This document shows, piece by piece, positions 16,598 to 25,426 of a DNA stretch of 64,000 bases. The notes below the pieces were generated by a model. That model made no database searches. It saw nothing but the letters and a program-made list of their open reading frames with translations, and was not told the DNA's origin. Both the position numbers and the translations under genes were made by a program. Origin of the DNA: Clostridia bacterium (GTDB lineage: Bacteria > Bacillota > Clostridia > Oscillospirales > Acutalibacteraceae); assembly GCA_017559305.1 (NCBI GenBank), contig JAFYSP010000003.1:86524-150523 (forward strand), written 5' to 3'. Position 1 is the stretch's first letter, and the number at the start of each line of letters is the position of its first letter.

Positions 16598-16623
16598 TTA
16601 TTTTGAAAAGAGGTGAGATATTT

Positions 16624-18465
16624 ATGACCGAAATTAGTCACGAACAAATTCTTCGTAAAAAAGCGATGACTTTGCCCTTGAAACCCGGTGTTTATATAAT
16701 GAAAGATAAATCGGGTAATATTATATATATAGGTAAAGCAAAGGCTCTTCGCAACAGAGTGAGTCAGTATTTCGGAAGCCATAGGGCGCATGGTGAAAAG
16801 GTCATCAAGATGGTCTCACAGGTAAGAGATTTTGAGTATATAGTGTGCGACAGCGAGTATGAAGCGCTGATGCTTGAATGTTCTCTTATAAAACAGCATA
16901 TGCCCAAGTATAATATTTTGCTTAAAGATGATAAAGGCTACCATTATATAAAGATAACCAAGGGCGAGTGGCCGACAATTTCTGCCGCTATGCAAAAGGA
17001 AGAGGACGGTAATGAGTATCTCGGTCCATACTATTCATCATATATTGTAAGGCAGACTGTTGAAAGTGCGAGAAAGGCGTTTATGCTTCCTTCCTGCACA
17101 AAGCAACTCGGAAATAAGAAACTCAATAAAAGACCCTGTCTTAATTATTATATAAAGAATTGTTCCGCACCTTGTTGCTCAATGATAAAGTATGCTGACT
17201 ATATTGAAAGCGTAAATAACGCCTTGAAATTCATAAAAAGCGGTTCGGGCGCATCCTTGCAGGAGTTAAAGGAACAAATGCAAGAGGCGTCGGACAATTT
17301 TGAATTTGAAAGAGCCGCAATTTTAAGGGATAGGATTTTTGCAATTCAAAAAATCACCCAAAAGCAAAAGGTCGTATCTTCTACCTATAAAAACCAAGAT
17401 ATAATCGCAGCGGTAAACGATAAGGGCACAATTTGTTTCGAGGTGTTCTCTTTCAGAAATGGCGACCTCGTTGACAGAAGAGAATTTGTAGAGCCACTGA
17501 TTGAAACCGCGGAGGAATCAAGAGCAGAGTTTATTCTGGCTTATTATAGCGACAGCGAGTATATCCCCAATCGCATATTGGTTGATATAGAGTTGAGCGA
17601 TAGAGAAACGCTTGAGCAAATACTTTCTGAAAAAGCAGGAAGAAAGGTTGCCATTTTGTTGCCTCAAAAGGGTGAGCAATTAAGATTAGTTGAAATGTGC
17701 CGCAATAATGCCGCCGAAAGATTGTCTCACGAACTTGGGTATAAAGGAAATAAAGTGACGGCATTGGAGGAACTCAAAGCACTTTTGTCCTTGCCGACAG
17801 TTCCGAATTATATCGAGGCGTACGACGTTTCGAATACCGCAGGTAGTGAAAACGTAGCGGGAATGGTCACTTTTATGAACGGCGTTCCTTATAAAGCAGG
17901 TTATAAAAAGTTCAAGATTAAATCATTTGTGGGTCAGGATGACGTAAGGTCGATGGCCGAAGTGCTTGACAGAAGATTTTCCGAATACAAAAATTCTCAA
18001 GATGACTCTGTGGGATTTGGTAAATTACCCGACCTTATATTGCTCGACGGCGGAAAAGGACAACTCTCTGCCGTGCTTCCCGTTTTGCAGAAGTATGGAC
18101 TTAATATACCGATTTTTGGTATGGTCAAGGATTCCAAACATAAAACGAGGGCGATAACTGCGGGTGGAGCAGATATAGAAATCAAAGCCAACCGAAAGGT
18201 TTATTCGCTTATTTTTGAAATTCAGGAAGAAGTTCACAGATTTTCCGTTTCTTTCCATCATAACAGGTCAAAGAAAAAATCTCTTAAATCAAGTTTGTTG
18301 GAAATTGAAGGCGTCGGCAAAGTAAAAGCAGATTTGCTTTTGAAATTCTTCGGCTCTGTAAAGGCAATTTCCAATGCAGAAATCGAGGAACTTTCAGCGG
18401 TCGGCGGAATTGACAAAAAAACCGCTTGCTCTATTTACAATTATTTTCATAAATCGGCTGAATAA
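16624..18465 (+). CDS. uvrC: Excinuclease ABC subunit C
   Basis: 613 residues, the normal UvrC length. It makes the dual incisions in nucleotide excision repair with UvrA and UvrB. The GIY-YIG nuclease opens with KPGVYIMKDKSGNIIYIGKA (about 21-40), the UvrB-binding UVR motif is in EASDNFEFERAAILRDRI (about 225), the RNase H-like 5' nuclease with LPDLILLDGGKGQLSAV is in the third quarter and a helix-hairpin-helix (EIEGVGKVKADLLLKFFGS) ends the protein. ATG 16624 follows GAGGTGAGA. It stands alone after rnpB. Confidence 0.97.
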   Translation: MTEISHEQILRKKAMTLPLKPGVYIMKDKSGNIIYIGKAKALRNRVSQYFGSHRAHGEKVIKMVSQVRDFEYIVCDSEYEALMLECSLIKQHMPKYNILLKDDKGYHYIKITKGEWPTISAAMQKEEDGNEYLGPYYSSYIVRQTVESARKAFMLPSCTKQLGNKKLNKRPCLNYYIKNCSAPCCSMIKYADYIESVNNALKFIKSGSGASLQELKEQMQEASDNFEFERAAILRDRIFAIQKITQKQKVVSSTYKNQDIIAAVNDKGTICFEVFSFRNGDLVDRREFVEPLIETAEESRAEFILAYYSDSEYIPNRILVDIELSDRETLEQILSEKAGRKVAILLPQKGEQLRLVEMCRNNAAERLSHELGYKGNKVTALEELKALLSLPTVPNYIEAYDVSNTAGSENVAGMVTFMNGVPYKAGYKKFKIKSFVGQDDVRSMAEVLDRRFSEYKNSQDDSVGFGKLPDLILLDGGKGQLSAVLPVLQKYGLNIPIFGMVKDSKHKTRAITAGGADIEIKANRKVYSLIFEIQEEVHRFSVSFHHNRSKKKSLKSSLLEIEGVGKVKADLLLKFFGSVKAISNAEIEELSAVGGIDKKTACSIYNYFHKSAE

Positions 18466-18505
18466 TAATCACTTTTAAGCAAAAAATATCTTCGGGGTGA
18501 TTATT

Positions 18506-18706
18506 TTGAAAACCAACCTTTTAGTAAAAATTCTTATGGTCGGTCTTTGTGCATCTCTTCTTGCATTTTCTTTCGCAGGATGTTCAAAGGAAGATATGTC
18601 GTCAACCGGCAGTAAGGTATCCTCAATGGTCAGCGATGTAAAATCCGATGTAAATTCATTTGTTGGAAACGGTTCAAGCGATATGTCGTCAACAGTTTCT
18701 AAATAA
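18506..18706 (+). CDS. Small Ser-rich lipoprotein, function unknown
   Basis: A 66-residue precursor. A hydrophobic signal ends in SFAGC, an acceptable lipobox, leaving a mature peptide of about 40 residues made almost entirely of Ser, Asp, Val, Lys and Gly with a near-repeat (SSTGSKVSSMVSDVKSDV, later DMSSTVSK). TTG at 18506 is preferred because GGGGTGA ends 5 nt before it; GTG at 18497 is within that ribosome-binding site. It lies 40 nt after uvrC and has its own terminator. No function can be assigned. Confidence 0.65.
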   Translation: MKTNLLVKILMVGLCASLLAFSFAGCSKEDMSSTGSKVSSMVSDVKSDVNSFVGNGSSDMSSTVSK

Positions 18707-18716
18707 TGGAAGTAAT

Positions 18717-18740
18717 AAAAAGGCCCGAAAGGGCTTTTTT
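18717..18740 (+). terminator. Terminator after the small lipoprotein gene
   Basis: GCCC-GAAA-GGGC tetraloop hairpin at 18723-18734 followed by six T. Confidence 0.8.
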
Positions 18741-18814
18741 ATTTGTCAAAATGCATAAAAACCGTCCGTTTTTCTACATTAAAGTGTTGAATTATATAAA
18801 ATTTCAAAAAAAGG

Positions 18815-18843
18815 TTGACAGTAGGGCAAAACTGTGCTATTCT
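18815..18843 (+). promoter_or_regulatory. Promoter of the lysine-riboswitch transcript
   Basis: Perfect TTGACA at 18815-18820 and TATTCT at 18838-18843, 17-bp spacer, with a TGC extension before the -10. The start falls near 18850, shortly before helix P1 of the riboswitch. Confidence 0.75.
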
Positions 18844-18865
18844 ACATAAAACAAAATATGGCTAA

Positions 18866-19012
18866 CGATGATAGAGGTGCGAAGCCTATTATTAAGATGT
18901 AGAGATGCGCAAACATCTTTGAAGCATCCTAAAGGAGTCTTCGCCGAAATGAAAGTTGCTTTGCGGTGACTTGAGTTGGTCTGCTGTGAAATACACATCA
19001 GACTGTCACATT
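18866..19012 (+). ncRNA. Lysine riboswitch (L-box)
   Basis: The leader contains the L-box core in order: AGAGGTGCGAAG after the 5' P1 strand, a loop region with AGATGTAGAGATG, TAAAGGAGTCTTCGCCGAAATG (GCCGAA is the highly conserved J-region motif), a TTGCTTTGCGG arm, a long P5-like hairpin and the closing GACTGTCAC that pairs with TGATAG to form P1. L-boxes bind lysine and switch off lysine synthesis or uptake genes. Here it precedes an amino-acid ABC importer, so the importer is assigned to lysine. An intrinsic terminator at 19051-19081 follows, implying transcriptional termination when lysine is bound. Confidence 0.9.
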
Positions 19013-19050
19013 TTTGTGGAGTGCTATCTTCCATTCTATTTGTATTTTAG

Positions 19051-19081
19051 AACGGTCGATTGCATCGGCCGTTTTTGTTTT
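19051..19081 (+). terminator. Riboswitch expression-platform terminator
   Basis: Stem ACGGTCGAT/ATCGGCCGT (one G-T pair) with a 3-nt apparent loop, followed by TTTTTGTTTT, located between the L-box and the ribosome-binding site of the binding-protein gene. Confidence 0.8.
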
Positions 19082-19112
19082 GAAAAAACATTTTCCAAAA
19101 GGAGAAAAAATT

Positions 19113-19976
19113 ATGAAAAAGTTATTAGCAGTAGTATTGGCAGTATGTCTTCTTTGCCTCGCAGGTTGCGGCGGCACAACAGGAAACAACAAAACAAGCA
19201 TCGCAGATGCAAAAAGTCTCGCAGACCTTTCAGGCGCAAAGATTGCCGCTCAGGCAGGTACCTTCCACGAAGATGCACTCGCACAGATTAATGGTGCAGT
19301 AACATCTACTTACCCCGATTTTACAGACCTTCTCGTAGCACTTAAGAGCGGCGCTATTGACGGTTATGTAGCAGAAGAGCCTACAGCATATTCCGTATGC
19401 GCAAGTGATGATACACTCAGTTATCTCGCACTTAAGAATAACGATACAGGATTTACCGCAACAGCAGCAGACGTCGGTATTGCAGTAGCACTTAAGACCG
19501 GTTCTGAACTTCGCGATCAGATCAATGCAGTTCTCGCTACCATCACAGAGGAGCAGAAGGCAACCTTGATGCAGCAGATCGTTGACTTGACTGCAGGTAA
19601 GAGCGTTGATAAGTTCGTTCTCGAAAGCGAAGCACCTGCAAACCCCGTAGGTACACTTAAGGTTGGTATGGAATGTGCGTACGAGCCATTCAACTGGACC
19701 GACGTAGAAGCATCTTACGGATCAGTTGCAATCAGCAGCGAAGGCGGCGGATATGCAAACGGTTACGACGTTCAGATTGCACAGTACGTTGCAAACAAAC
19801 TCGGAATGAAACTTGAAGTATACGCTATCGAATGGGATTCACTTATCCCCGCTGTTCAGTCAGGTGCAGTTGATGCAGTTATCGCAGGTATGAGCCCCAC
19901 TGCAGAGCGTGAAGAAGAAGTTGACTTCACAAATACATACTACGAGTCAAACCTCGTTATCATCATCAAGAAATAA
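19113..19976 (+). CDS. Lysine ABC transporter substrate-binding lipoprotein with circularly permuted SBP fold
   Basis: A 287-residue family-3 amino-acid binding lipoprotein (lipobox LAGC, Cys19). The two lobes are in reversed order. Residues ~36-150 match what is normally the second half (ADLSGAKIAAQAGTFHEDAL, LKSGAIDGYVAEEPTA, GIAVALKTGSELRDQINAVL). Residues ~179-287 match the usual N-terminal half (GTLKVGMECAYEPFNW, GYDVQIAQYVANKLGMKLEV, WDSLIPAVQSGAVDAVIAGM, REEEVDFTNTYYES), and the chain ends IIIKK, exactly where the second half should begin. The total is one complete domain, so this is a permutation rather than a truncation. ATG 19113 follows AAAGGAG; the frame upstream runs into the riboswitch terminator. 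Confidence 0.88.
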   Translation: MKKLLAVVLAVCLLCLAGCGGTTGNNKTSIADAKSLADLSGAKIAAQAGTFHEDALAQINGAVTSTYPDFTDLLVALKSGAIDGYVAEEPTAYSVCASDDTLSYLALKNNDTGFTATAADVGIAVALKTGSELRDQINAVLATITEEQKATLMQQIVDLTAGKSVDKFVLESEAPANPVGTLKVGMECAYEPFNWTDVEASYGSVAISSEGGGYANGYDVQIAQYVANKLGMKLEVYAIEWDSLIPAVQSGAVDAVIAGMSPTAEREEEVDFTNTYYESNLVIIIKK

Positions 19977-19989
19977 GAAAGATTAAATT

Positions 19990-20757
19990 ATGGAATTTTT
20001 AACTGACGTTGGTAATATTTTTCTGAAATATTATCCGCAATTACTCCAAGGTGTAGGTAATACACTCCTCATATCTTTAATCGGTACTGTAGCAGGTCTT
20101 GTAATAGGCCTGCTTACAGGTATTATACGCACAGCCCCAACCTCAAAGAATAAATTCATAAGCGTTTTACATAAGATTGTAAACGGCATAATTGCGGTTT
20201 ATGTCGAGGTATTCAGAGGAACGCCTATGATGGTTCAGGCAATGGTTATTTATTGGGGTTATGCATTTGCTACAGGTGGAAGCACTTTACCCTTGATTCC
20301 ATCGGGTATTTTGATTGTATCAATCAATACAGGTGCATATATGGCAGAAATCGTCCGTGGCGGTATCATATCAATTGATAAAGGTCAGTTCGAAGGCGCA
20401 ATGTCTATCGGTATGACACATTCACAGACTATGTTCAGAGTTGTTTTGCCTCAGGTTATCAGAAATATTTTGCCATCAGTCAGCAACGAATTCGTTATAA
20501 ACATCAAGGATACCTCTGTTCTTAACGTTATCGGCGTTACAGAACTTTACTACTTCGCAGGAATTATCAAGAGAATGAATTTCCAGATTTTCCAGACCTA
20601 CCTTGTAGTTTGTGTCCTTTATTTCGTAATGACCTTCAGTATAACACTTCTTTTGAGATTCCTCGAAAAGAAACTTGACGGTAAAGAAAATTATACAATT
20701 TTCGGTTCGCAGACAAATCCTGCCGCTGAAATACGCTTTGATAAGGGGGATAAATAA
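19990..20757 (+). CDS. Amino-acid ABC transporter permease (lysine)
   Basis: A 255-residue integral membrane permease of the His/Glu/Gln/Arg/opine family with about five hydrophobic segments (the first at ~21-45) and the EAA cytoplasmic loop ([20 protein letters not shown]) that docks the ATPase. The sequence [17 protein letters not shown] is typical for polar amino-acid importers. It sits 13 nt after the binding-protein gene and 2 nt before the ATPase gene, so all three are under the lysine riboswitch. One permease presumably forms a homodimer. Confidence 0.93.
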   Translation: MEFLTDVGNIFLKYYPQLLQGVGNTLLISLIGTVAGLVIGLLTGIIRTAPTSKNKFISVLHKIVNGIIAVYVEVFRGTPMMVQAMVIYWGYAFATGGSTLPLIPSGILIVSINTGAYMAEIVRGGIISIDKGQFEGAMSIGMTHSQTMFRVVLPQVIRNILPSVSNEFVINIKDTSVLNVIGVTELYYFAGIIKRMNFQIFQTYLVVCVLYFVMTFSITLLLRFLEKKLDGKENYTIFGSQTNPAAEIRFDKGDK

Positions 20758-20759
20758 TT

Positions 20760-21497
20760 ATGGAAAACGTTATTGAACTTGTCCACCTTCAAAAGCAATT
20801 CGGTGACCATAAGGTTTTGGAAGATATAAATTTCTCAGTCAGAAAAGGCGAAACCGTAAGTATCATCGGCTCATCAGGTTCAGGTAAGAGTACGATGCTC
20901 CGTTGTATCAACCTTCTCGAAACGCCAACGGGTGGAGAAATATTGTTCCACGGCGAAAACGTTGAGACCTCACCTATGGGCGTGTCACAGTATCGCGCAA
21001 AGGTCGGAATGGTATTCCAGTCATTCAATCTCTTTAATAATATGACGGTTATTGAAAACTGTATGGTCGGACAGACCCAGGTGTTAAAGAGGGATAAAGC
21101 AACTGCAAAAGAAATTGCAATGCAGTATCTTGAAAAGGTTGGTATGACTCCTTATATCAATGCTAAACCCCGTCAGTTGTCAGGCGGTCAGAAACAAAGA
21201 GTTGCAATTGCCCGTGCTCTTGCAATGGATCCCGAGGTAATCCTTTTTGATGAACCTACTTCGGCGCTCGATCCCGAAATGGTCGGCGAAGTTCTGACTG
21301 TTATGAAGCAACTTTCCGAAAGCGGAATGACTATGCTTGTCGTTACTCACGAAATGGCATTCGCAAAGAACGTTTCCGATAGGGTCATTTTCATGAGCGA
21401 TGGAATCATTTTGGAAGAGGGCACACCCCAAGATATCTTCGATAATCCCAAAAATCAGCGCACGAAGGAATTTGTCGGTCGAGACGGATCATTCTAA
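20760..21497 (+). CDS. Amino-acid ABC transporter ATP-binding protein (lysine)
   Basis: A 245-residue ABC ATPase of the GlnQ type. Walker A is GSSGSGKST, the signature is [15 protein letters not shown], Walker B is [14 protein letters not shown] and the switch His is in [12 protein letters not shown]. It energises the permease encoded just upstream. It is the last gene of the riboswitch operon and is followed by a strong terminator. Confidence 0.95.
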   Translation: MENVIELVHLQKQFGDHKVLEDINFSVRKGETVSIIGSSGSGKSTMLRCINLLETPTGGEILFHGENVETSPMGVSQYRAKVGMVFQSFNLFNNMTVIENCMVGQTQVLKRDKATAKEIAMQYLEKVGMTPYINAKPRQLSGGQKQRVAIARALAMDPEVILFDEPTSALDPEMVGEVLTVMKQLSESGMTMLVVTHEMAFAKNVSDRVIFMSDGIILEEGTPQDIFDNPKNQRTKEFVGRDGSF

Positions 21498-21538
21498 ACA
21501 AAAAGGGAATAAACCCCTTAAAACTAAAAATTCGCATT

Positions 21539-21568
21539 AAAAAAGCCACTCTGACGAGTGGCTTTTTT
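21539..21568. terminator. Bidirectional terminator between the lysine ABC operon and the DMT transporter
   Basis: Stem GCCACTC/GAGTGGC with a TGAC loop (21545-21562), six A on the left and six T on the right. Confidence 0.85.
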
Positions 21569-21598
21569 GCGTTGTCATAAAATATTGCGTCGCTTGAC

Positions 21599-22465
21599 TT
21601 ATAAATTCAAAAATACTGCGGCGACAGCGCCAAGTCCAATTCCTACCATTTGCAACTTGGTAAGTTTCTCTTTGTAAATAAGTACCGCAAGTACAGATGC
21701 ACCAATGATTCCTGCGGCAGAAATGGTCGGGAATATGACCGATACGGGCAATACGTTTCTACCGGTCAGCATCATAACGAAAAGGTTTACAAGACCATTG
21801 CAAAGTCCGTATAAAAGGTGGTGGGGAAGTCCGATTTTTATATTGGAAACTATTTCCTTTTTCTCACTGAAAATTGCAAATATAAAAACCGCAACAAATG
21901 CAAAAGAAAGAGCTAAAATCATAAGTTCACTTTTGTAAGCACCGTCAAAAGCCCTTTGCTGCGCTGTTTGTGAGGTGGTACAACCGCCGTTACCGATAAA
22001 GGATAAGAATGTAAAAATCACCCATTTGTAGTTGATCTTTTTTTCTTGTATACCTTTTTGCTTAAGGTTTACGGCTATTATCGAAACGGTAAGAAATACC
22101 ATACCGATGATAAGGAAAAGTCCTATCGGTTCATTATAAAAAATTATTCCGTAAACAGTTGGAATCAGTAAAGAAAAATTCACAAAAAGCGTTGTGAGCG
22201 ATAAAGGACCGTTTTGTATTGCAAGGAAATTTCCTACTACCGCAACACCAAATGAAATTCCGAAAATGGCTGCATAGGGAAGAAGCGCCGCATTGCTGAA
22301 ATCAAGTTTTCCGCCCGATGAAATTGCAAAAAATACTATCTGGAAAAATATTACCATTGCGGAAAAACTCATTCCGCCGTTAGAAACTTTTTTTATGTAT
22401 CCTTTTTGCGCTACAGCCACAATCAACTGACATACGGCAACACCGATAAGTAAAAACCAATCCAT
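21599..22465 (-). CDS. DMT-superfamily (EamA-like) transporter
   Basis: A 288-residue protein made of about ten hydrophobic helices in two halves (roughly 1-140 and 148-288), the layout of EamA/drug-metabolite transporters. The second half ends PTISAAGIIGASVLAVLIYK followed by KLTKLQMVGIGLGAVAAVFL, the typical last-helix pattern. Substrate cannot be deduced. The ATG at 22465 follows AAAGGAG. It is divergent from the PocR/AraC regulator and the 635-residue glycosidase-like protein, so it could carry a product of that pathway. Confidence 0.8.
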   Translation of the reverse strand: MDWFLLIGVAVCQLIVAVAQKGYIKKVSNGGMSFSAMVIFFQIVFFAISSGGKLDFSNAALLPYAAIFGISFGVAVVGNFLAIQNGPLSLTTLFVNFSLLIPTVYGIIFYNEPIGLFLIIGMVFLTVSIIAVNLKQKGIQEKKINYKWVIFTFLSFIGNGGCTTSQTAQQRAFDGAYKSELMILALSFAFVAVFIFAIFSEKKEIVSNIKIGLPHHLLYGLCNGLVNLFVMMLTGRNVLPVSVIFPTISAAGIIGASVLAVLIYKEKLTKLQMVGIGLGAVAAVFLNL

Positions 22466-22585
22466 ATTGTTCTCCTTTGTTTTAGTACATATAAGATATT
22501 ACAAATATCTCCATTCATTTACAATGTATTATCTTCACTAAAAATTGCACTTTTGTCACTTGTGCGGCAAAAATCAAAATTTTAC

Positions 22586-22613
22586 TTGACAAATACTCAC
22601 GTTTTGTCATAAT
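22586..22613 (+). promoter_or_regulatory. Promoter of the PocR/AraC regulator operon
   Basis: TTGACA at 22586-22591 and CATAAT at 22608-22613, 16-bp spacer. The word TTTTGTCA occurs just upstream (22551) and again across the -10 (22602), about five helical turns apart, a weak operator candidate. Confidence 0.55.
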
Positions 22614-22630
22614 AAATTTGAGGTGAGAAA

Positions 22631-23449
22631 ATGATAGTCAAGTATGATACCGAAAAACTAAATAAACTTATATGTGACTTATCCAGTCTTCTCGGTATCT
22701 CTATAAGTTTTCTCGACAGGGATTTTTGTGCACTTACAGAGTGTAAATCACAAGAGGGATTTTGCGCTACCATACAAAGTTCAAAAAAGGGAAAAGAACT
22801 TTGTGTGTCGTCAGATGCCGCAATACTTGGCAAATGTACTAAAACTCTTAAATTTGAATCTCATATCTGCCATGCAGGTCTTTGCGATGCCGCAATGCCT
22901 ATAATAAAAAACGGCGAGATTGTCGGATATATTATAATGGGCAGAATCAGAACCGATATAGACGAAACCGAAATTGCCCGTCGCAATGCATGGTTCGGTG
23001 AAAACACCCGGAATATCATAAAAAACTATCGTGAACTTTCCTATTTCACACCCGATAGAATAGAGTCGCTTCGAAGTCTGCTTTCTTATGTAATTTTTGA
23101 TAGCGCAATCGAAATCGAGCAGGATGAACTCATAACAAGGGCAACCGAGTATATAAACGCCAATATTCAAAACGACCTTTCGGTATCTCTGCTTTGCAGT
23201 AAACTCGGCGCTTCCAAAAACGTGCTATATAAGTGCTTCGATGAATTTTACGGAATGACTCTCGGAGAATATATAACCGTCCGCCGTATCTCAAAAGCCA
23301 AGGAATTGCTCGAAAAGACCAATGACCCGGTATATTTGGTTGCTGAAAAGGTTGGAATCGGAAACTATACGTATTTTTGCCGCCTTTTTTCAAAGCAGGT
23401 CGGCATTTCACCCCTTAAATACAGAAAATCAATAAAATCAAATCATTGA
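22631..23449 (+). CDS. AraC-family regulator with PocR sensory domain
   Basis: 272 residues. The N-terminal ~150 residues match the PocR ligand-binding domain, with the cysteine pattern found there (GFCATIQSSKKGKELC, CTKTLKFESHICHAGLCD) and the AMPIIKNGEIVGYIIMGRIR core; the C-terminal ~100 residues are an AraC HTH (LSVSLLCSKLGASKNVLYKC, then LVAEKVGIGNYTYFCRLFSK). PocR domains are thought to bind small metabolites such as diols or hydrocarbon derivatives. ATG 22631 follows GAGGTGAG. The glycosidase-like gene starts 14 nt after its stop, so it probably controls its own operon. Confidence 0.9.
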   Translation: MIVKYDTEKLNKLICDLSSLLGISISFLDRDFCALTECKSQEGFCATIQSSKKGKELCVSSDAAILGKCTKTLKFESHICHAGLCDAAMPIIKNGEIVGYIIMGRIRTDIDETEIARRNAWFGENTRNIIKNYRELSYFTPDRIESLRSLLSYVIFDSAIEIEQDELITRATEYINANIQNDLSVSLLCSKLGASKNVLYKCFDEFYGMTLGEYITVRRISKAKELLEKTNDPVYLVAEKVGIGNYTYFCRLFSKQVGISPLKYRKSIKSNH

Positions 23450-23462
23450 AAGGATAATGATT

Positions 23463-25370
23463 ATGTATAAAGTATCAGTGCCTATTGTCATCGAGGAAAT
23501 CGAGCGCTACGGCGCCGCTCATTTCATTGAGGAACTCAAAAAAACCGACACAAAGCGAGTGTTTGTTGCGATCGGTGTTATCGGCAGTGAATCCGAAAAA
23601 AGAAGAAGAACACTCGAGAACTTGACTGCTGCCATAAAAGAATTCAAGGCGGCAGGTTACGAGGTCGGTATGTGGGTATGGACATTTTTGCGCGAAGGCC
23701 CCGATAACTATACTCGCCGCCATTTCTTTAACGGCAAAGTGGCAGGCGGAGAGGTTTGCGGACTCGATCCCAATTTCCTTGCCGATGAAGAGGATTTCAT
23801 TAAGCAAGTAGCCACAACGGGTACCGATCTTATCCTTTTTGACGATGATTTTAACGTCAGCATAGCATATCTTTTTGGCTTTGCTTGTATCTGCGATAAC
23901 CATATGAAACTCTATCGCGAGATTTTGGGAGAGGACGTTTCTAAAGAAGAATTCGTTGATAAGATTTTCAAGGGCGGCAGAAATAAATACCGTGATGCCT
24001 GGCTTGAGGGCAACAGAAGAACTCTCGTTAATTTCTCAAAGCGTATGCGCGCGGCAGTTGATTCGGTAAATCCCAACGTTAGAATGGGACACTGCGCCGT
24101 TATGTCTGTATTCGACGTGGACGGTATTGATTCCTTTGAAATTTCTAAAATCCTTGCAGGTAATACAAGACCTTTCATTCGCCTTATCGGTGCGCCCTAT
24201 TGGGCAGAAAAGCGTCAGTTCCATATGAGAACGGCTGCCGACGTAGTTGCAATGGAGAGAATGCAGTGCGCCTGGTGTAAATATGATGATATCGAGATTA
24301 TGACCGAGGGCGATGTATTTCCAAGACCTCGTCATTTAATTCCTGCGGCTCATCTTGAAATGTTTGACCTTGCTACACGCTGTGATAATAGAACAAACGG
24401 TATTTTGCGTTATATGTTAGACTATTGCTCAAGGGTTACCTATGAGCCGGGTTACGTCAAGCATTATATTAAGAATAAACCTTTATATGAGGCAGTCGAA
24501 AAGTATTTCAAGGGCAGAGAGGACGTGGGTGTCCGTGTTTATGAGGCGCTCAATAAAGTCCGTGATATAGTATTGCCAGAGGACAAATACATAGGCGATG
24601 CATATATTGATTCCTTGTTCTATTCACCTGCATCACATTTGCTCAACTATATGTCAATCCCCGCAATTTACAGCGGCAAGGGAGTAGCAGGTATTGCATT
24701 CGGCGAAAACTATAAAGAACTTGACGACGATGCATTGAACGGCGGTCTTTTCCTTGACGTCAAGGCAGCATTAAATCTTCAAAAACAAGGTGTGGATGTC
24801 GGTCTTATCTCGGCAGAAAATATGGAGATTGAGGTGAACGGCTGTCTGCCTCCTCTTAACGAGTATTTCGTTGAAACCGATCAACCCATATGTGTGTTCG
24901 GAGATAAAAACAATGCTTATGCCATAAAGGTTTCCGACAAGGCGGTCGTCACCGCTTACCACGGAAATGACGTGACCGAAAATCCTTCAAGTTACCGTTA
25001 TGAAAATGCAAATGGTCAGCGTTTTGTTGTTTTTGCATTCGACGGATACCTTGCCGATAAAGCGCAACTCCGTAATTATGAGCGTCAGCGTCAGATGATA
25101 GAGGATATCGAATGGCTCACAGGCAAGAAACCCGAAGTCGTTTGCAAGGGCAATCCCGACCTTTATATCATTACCAAAAAACAGAATGATGAACTCTCAG
25201 TAGGACTTTTCAACCTCTCGATTGATACGGCACTCGATCCGGTGGTAGAACTTGCAAGTGACTATTCAAGCGCTGAGTTTATAAACTGCGAGGGGAAAAT
25301 GGAAGGCAACAAGATTTACCTTTCAGACCTGAATCCCTATACCTTCTCTGCAATTTTTATTAAAAAATAA
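23463..25370 (+). CDS. Unrecognised glycosidase-like protein (TIM-barrel + GATase-like), 635 aa
   Basis: I do not recognise the family. Residues ~1-380 read like a TIM barrel (beta strands KRVFVAIGVIG, YEVGMWVWTFLREGPDN, TDLILFDDDFN, VRMGHCAVMS, FIRLIGAPYW, DIEIMTEGDVFPRPRH). Acidic clusters DDD near 127 and EGD near 282 are possible catalytic sites. Residues ~400-520 resemble the class I glutamine-amidotransferase-like domain found after the barrel in GH42 beta-galactosidases (GLFLDVKAALNLQKQGVDVG), and a beta-rich tail ends the protein. There is no signal peptide. ATG 23463 is used because AAAGGA is 8 nt upstream; an ATG two codons earlier is too close. It is co-transcribed with the PocR/AraC regulator. 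Confidence 0.7.
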   Translation: MYKVSVPIVIEEIERYGAAHFIEELKKTDTKRVFVAIGVIGSESEKRRRTLENLTAAIKEFKAAGYEVGMWVWTFLREGPDNYTRRHFFNGKVAGGEVCGLDPNFLADEEDFIKQVATTGTDLILFDDDFNVSIAYLFGFACICDNHMKLYREILGEDVSKEEFVDKIFKGGRNKYRDAWLEGNRRTLVNFSKRMRAAVDSVNPNVRMGHCAVMSVFDVDGIDSFEISKILAGNTRPFIRLIGAPYWAEKRQFHMRTAADVVAMERMQCAWCKYDDIEIMTEGDVFPRPRHLIPAAHLEMFDLATRCDNRTNGILRYMLDYCSRVTYEPGYVKHYIKNKPLYEAVEKYFKGREDVGVRVYEALNKVRDIVLPEDKYIGDAYIDSLFYSPASHLLNYMSIPAIYSGKGVAGIAFGENYKELDDDALNGGLFLDVKAALNLQKQGVDVGLISAENMEIEVNGCLPPLNEYFVETDQPICVFGDKNNAYAIKVSDKAVVTAYHGNDVTENPSSYRYENANGQRFVVFAFDGYLADKAQLRNYERQRQMIEDIEWLTGKKPEVVCKGNPDLYIITKKQNDELSVGLFNLSIDTALDPVVELASDYSSAEFINCEGKMEGNKIYLSDLNPYTFSAIFIKK

Positions 25371-25371
25371 G

Positions 25372-25417
25372 AAAAAAAGACCTTCTATAGAGCGAGCTCC
25401 TTAGAAGGTCTTTTTTT
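25372..25417. terminator. Bidirectional terminator between the glycosidase-like gene and the surface protein gene
   Basis: Arms AAGACCTTCTA and TAGAAGGTCTT pair across a 14-nt loop, with A7 before and T7 after. Confidence 0.85.
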
Positions 25418-25426
25418 GATAGCTTA

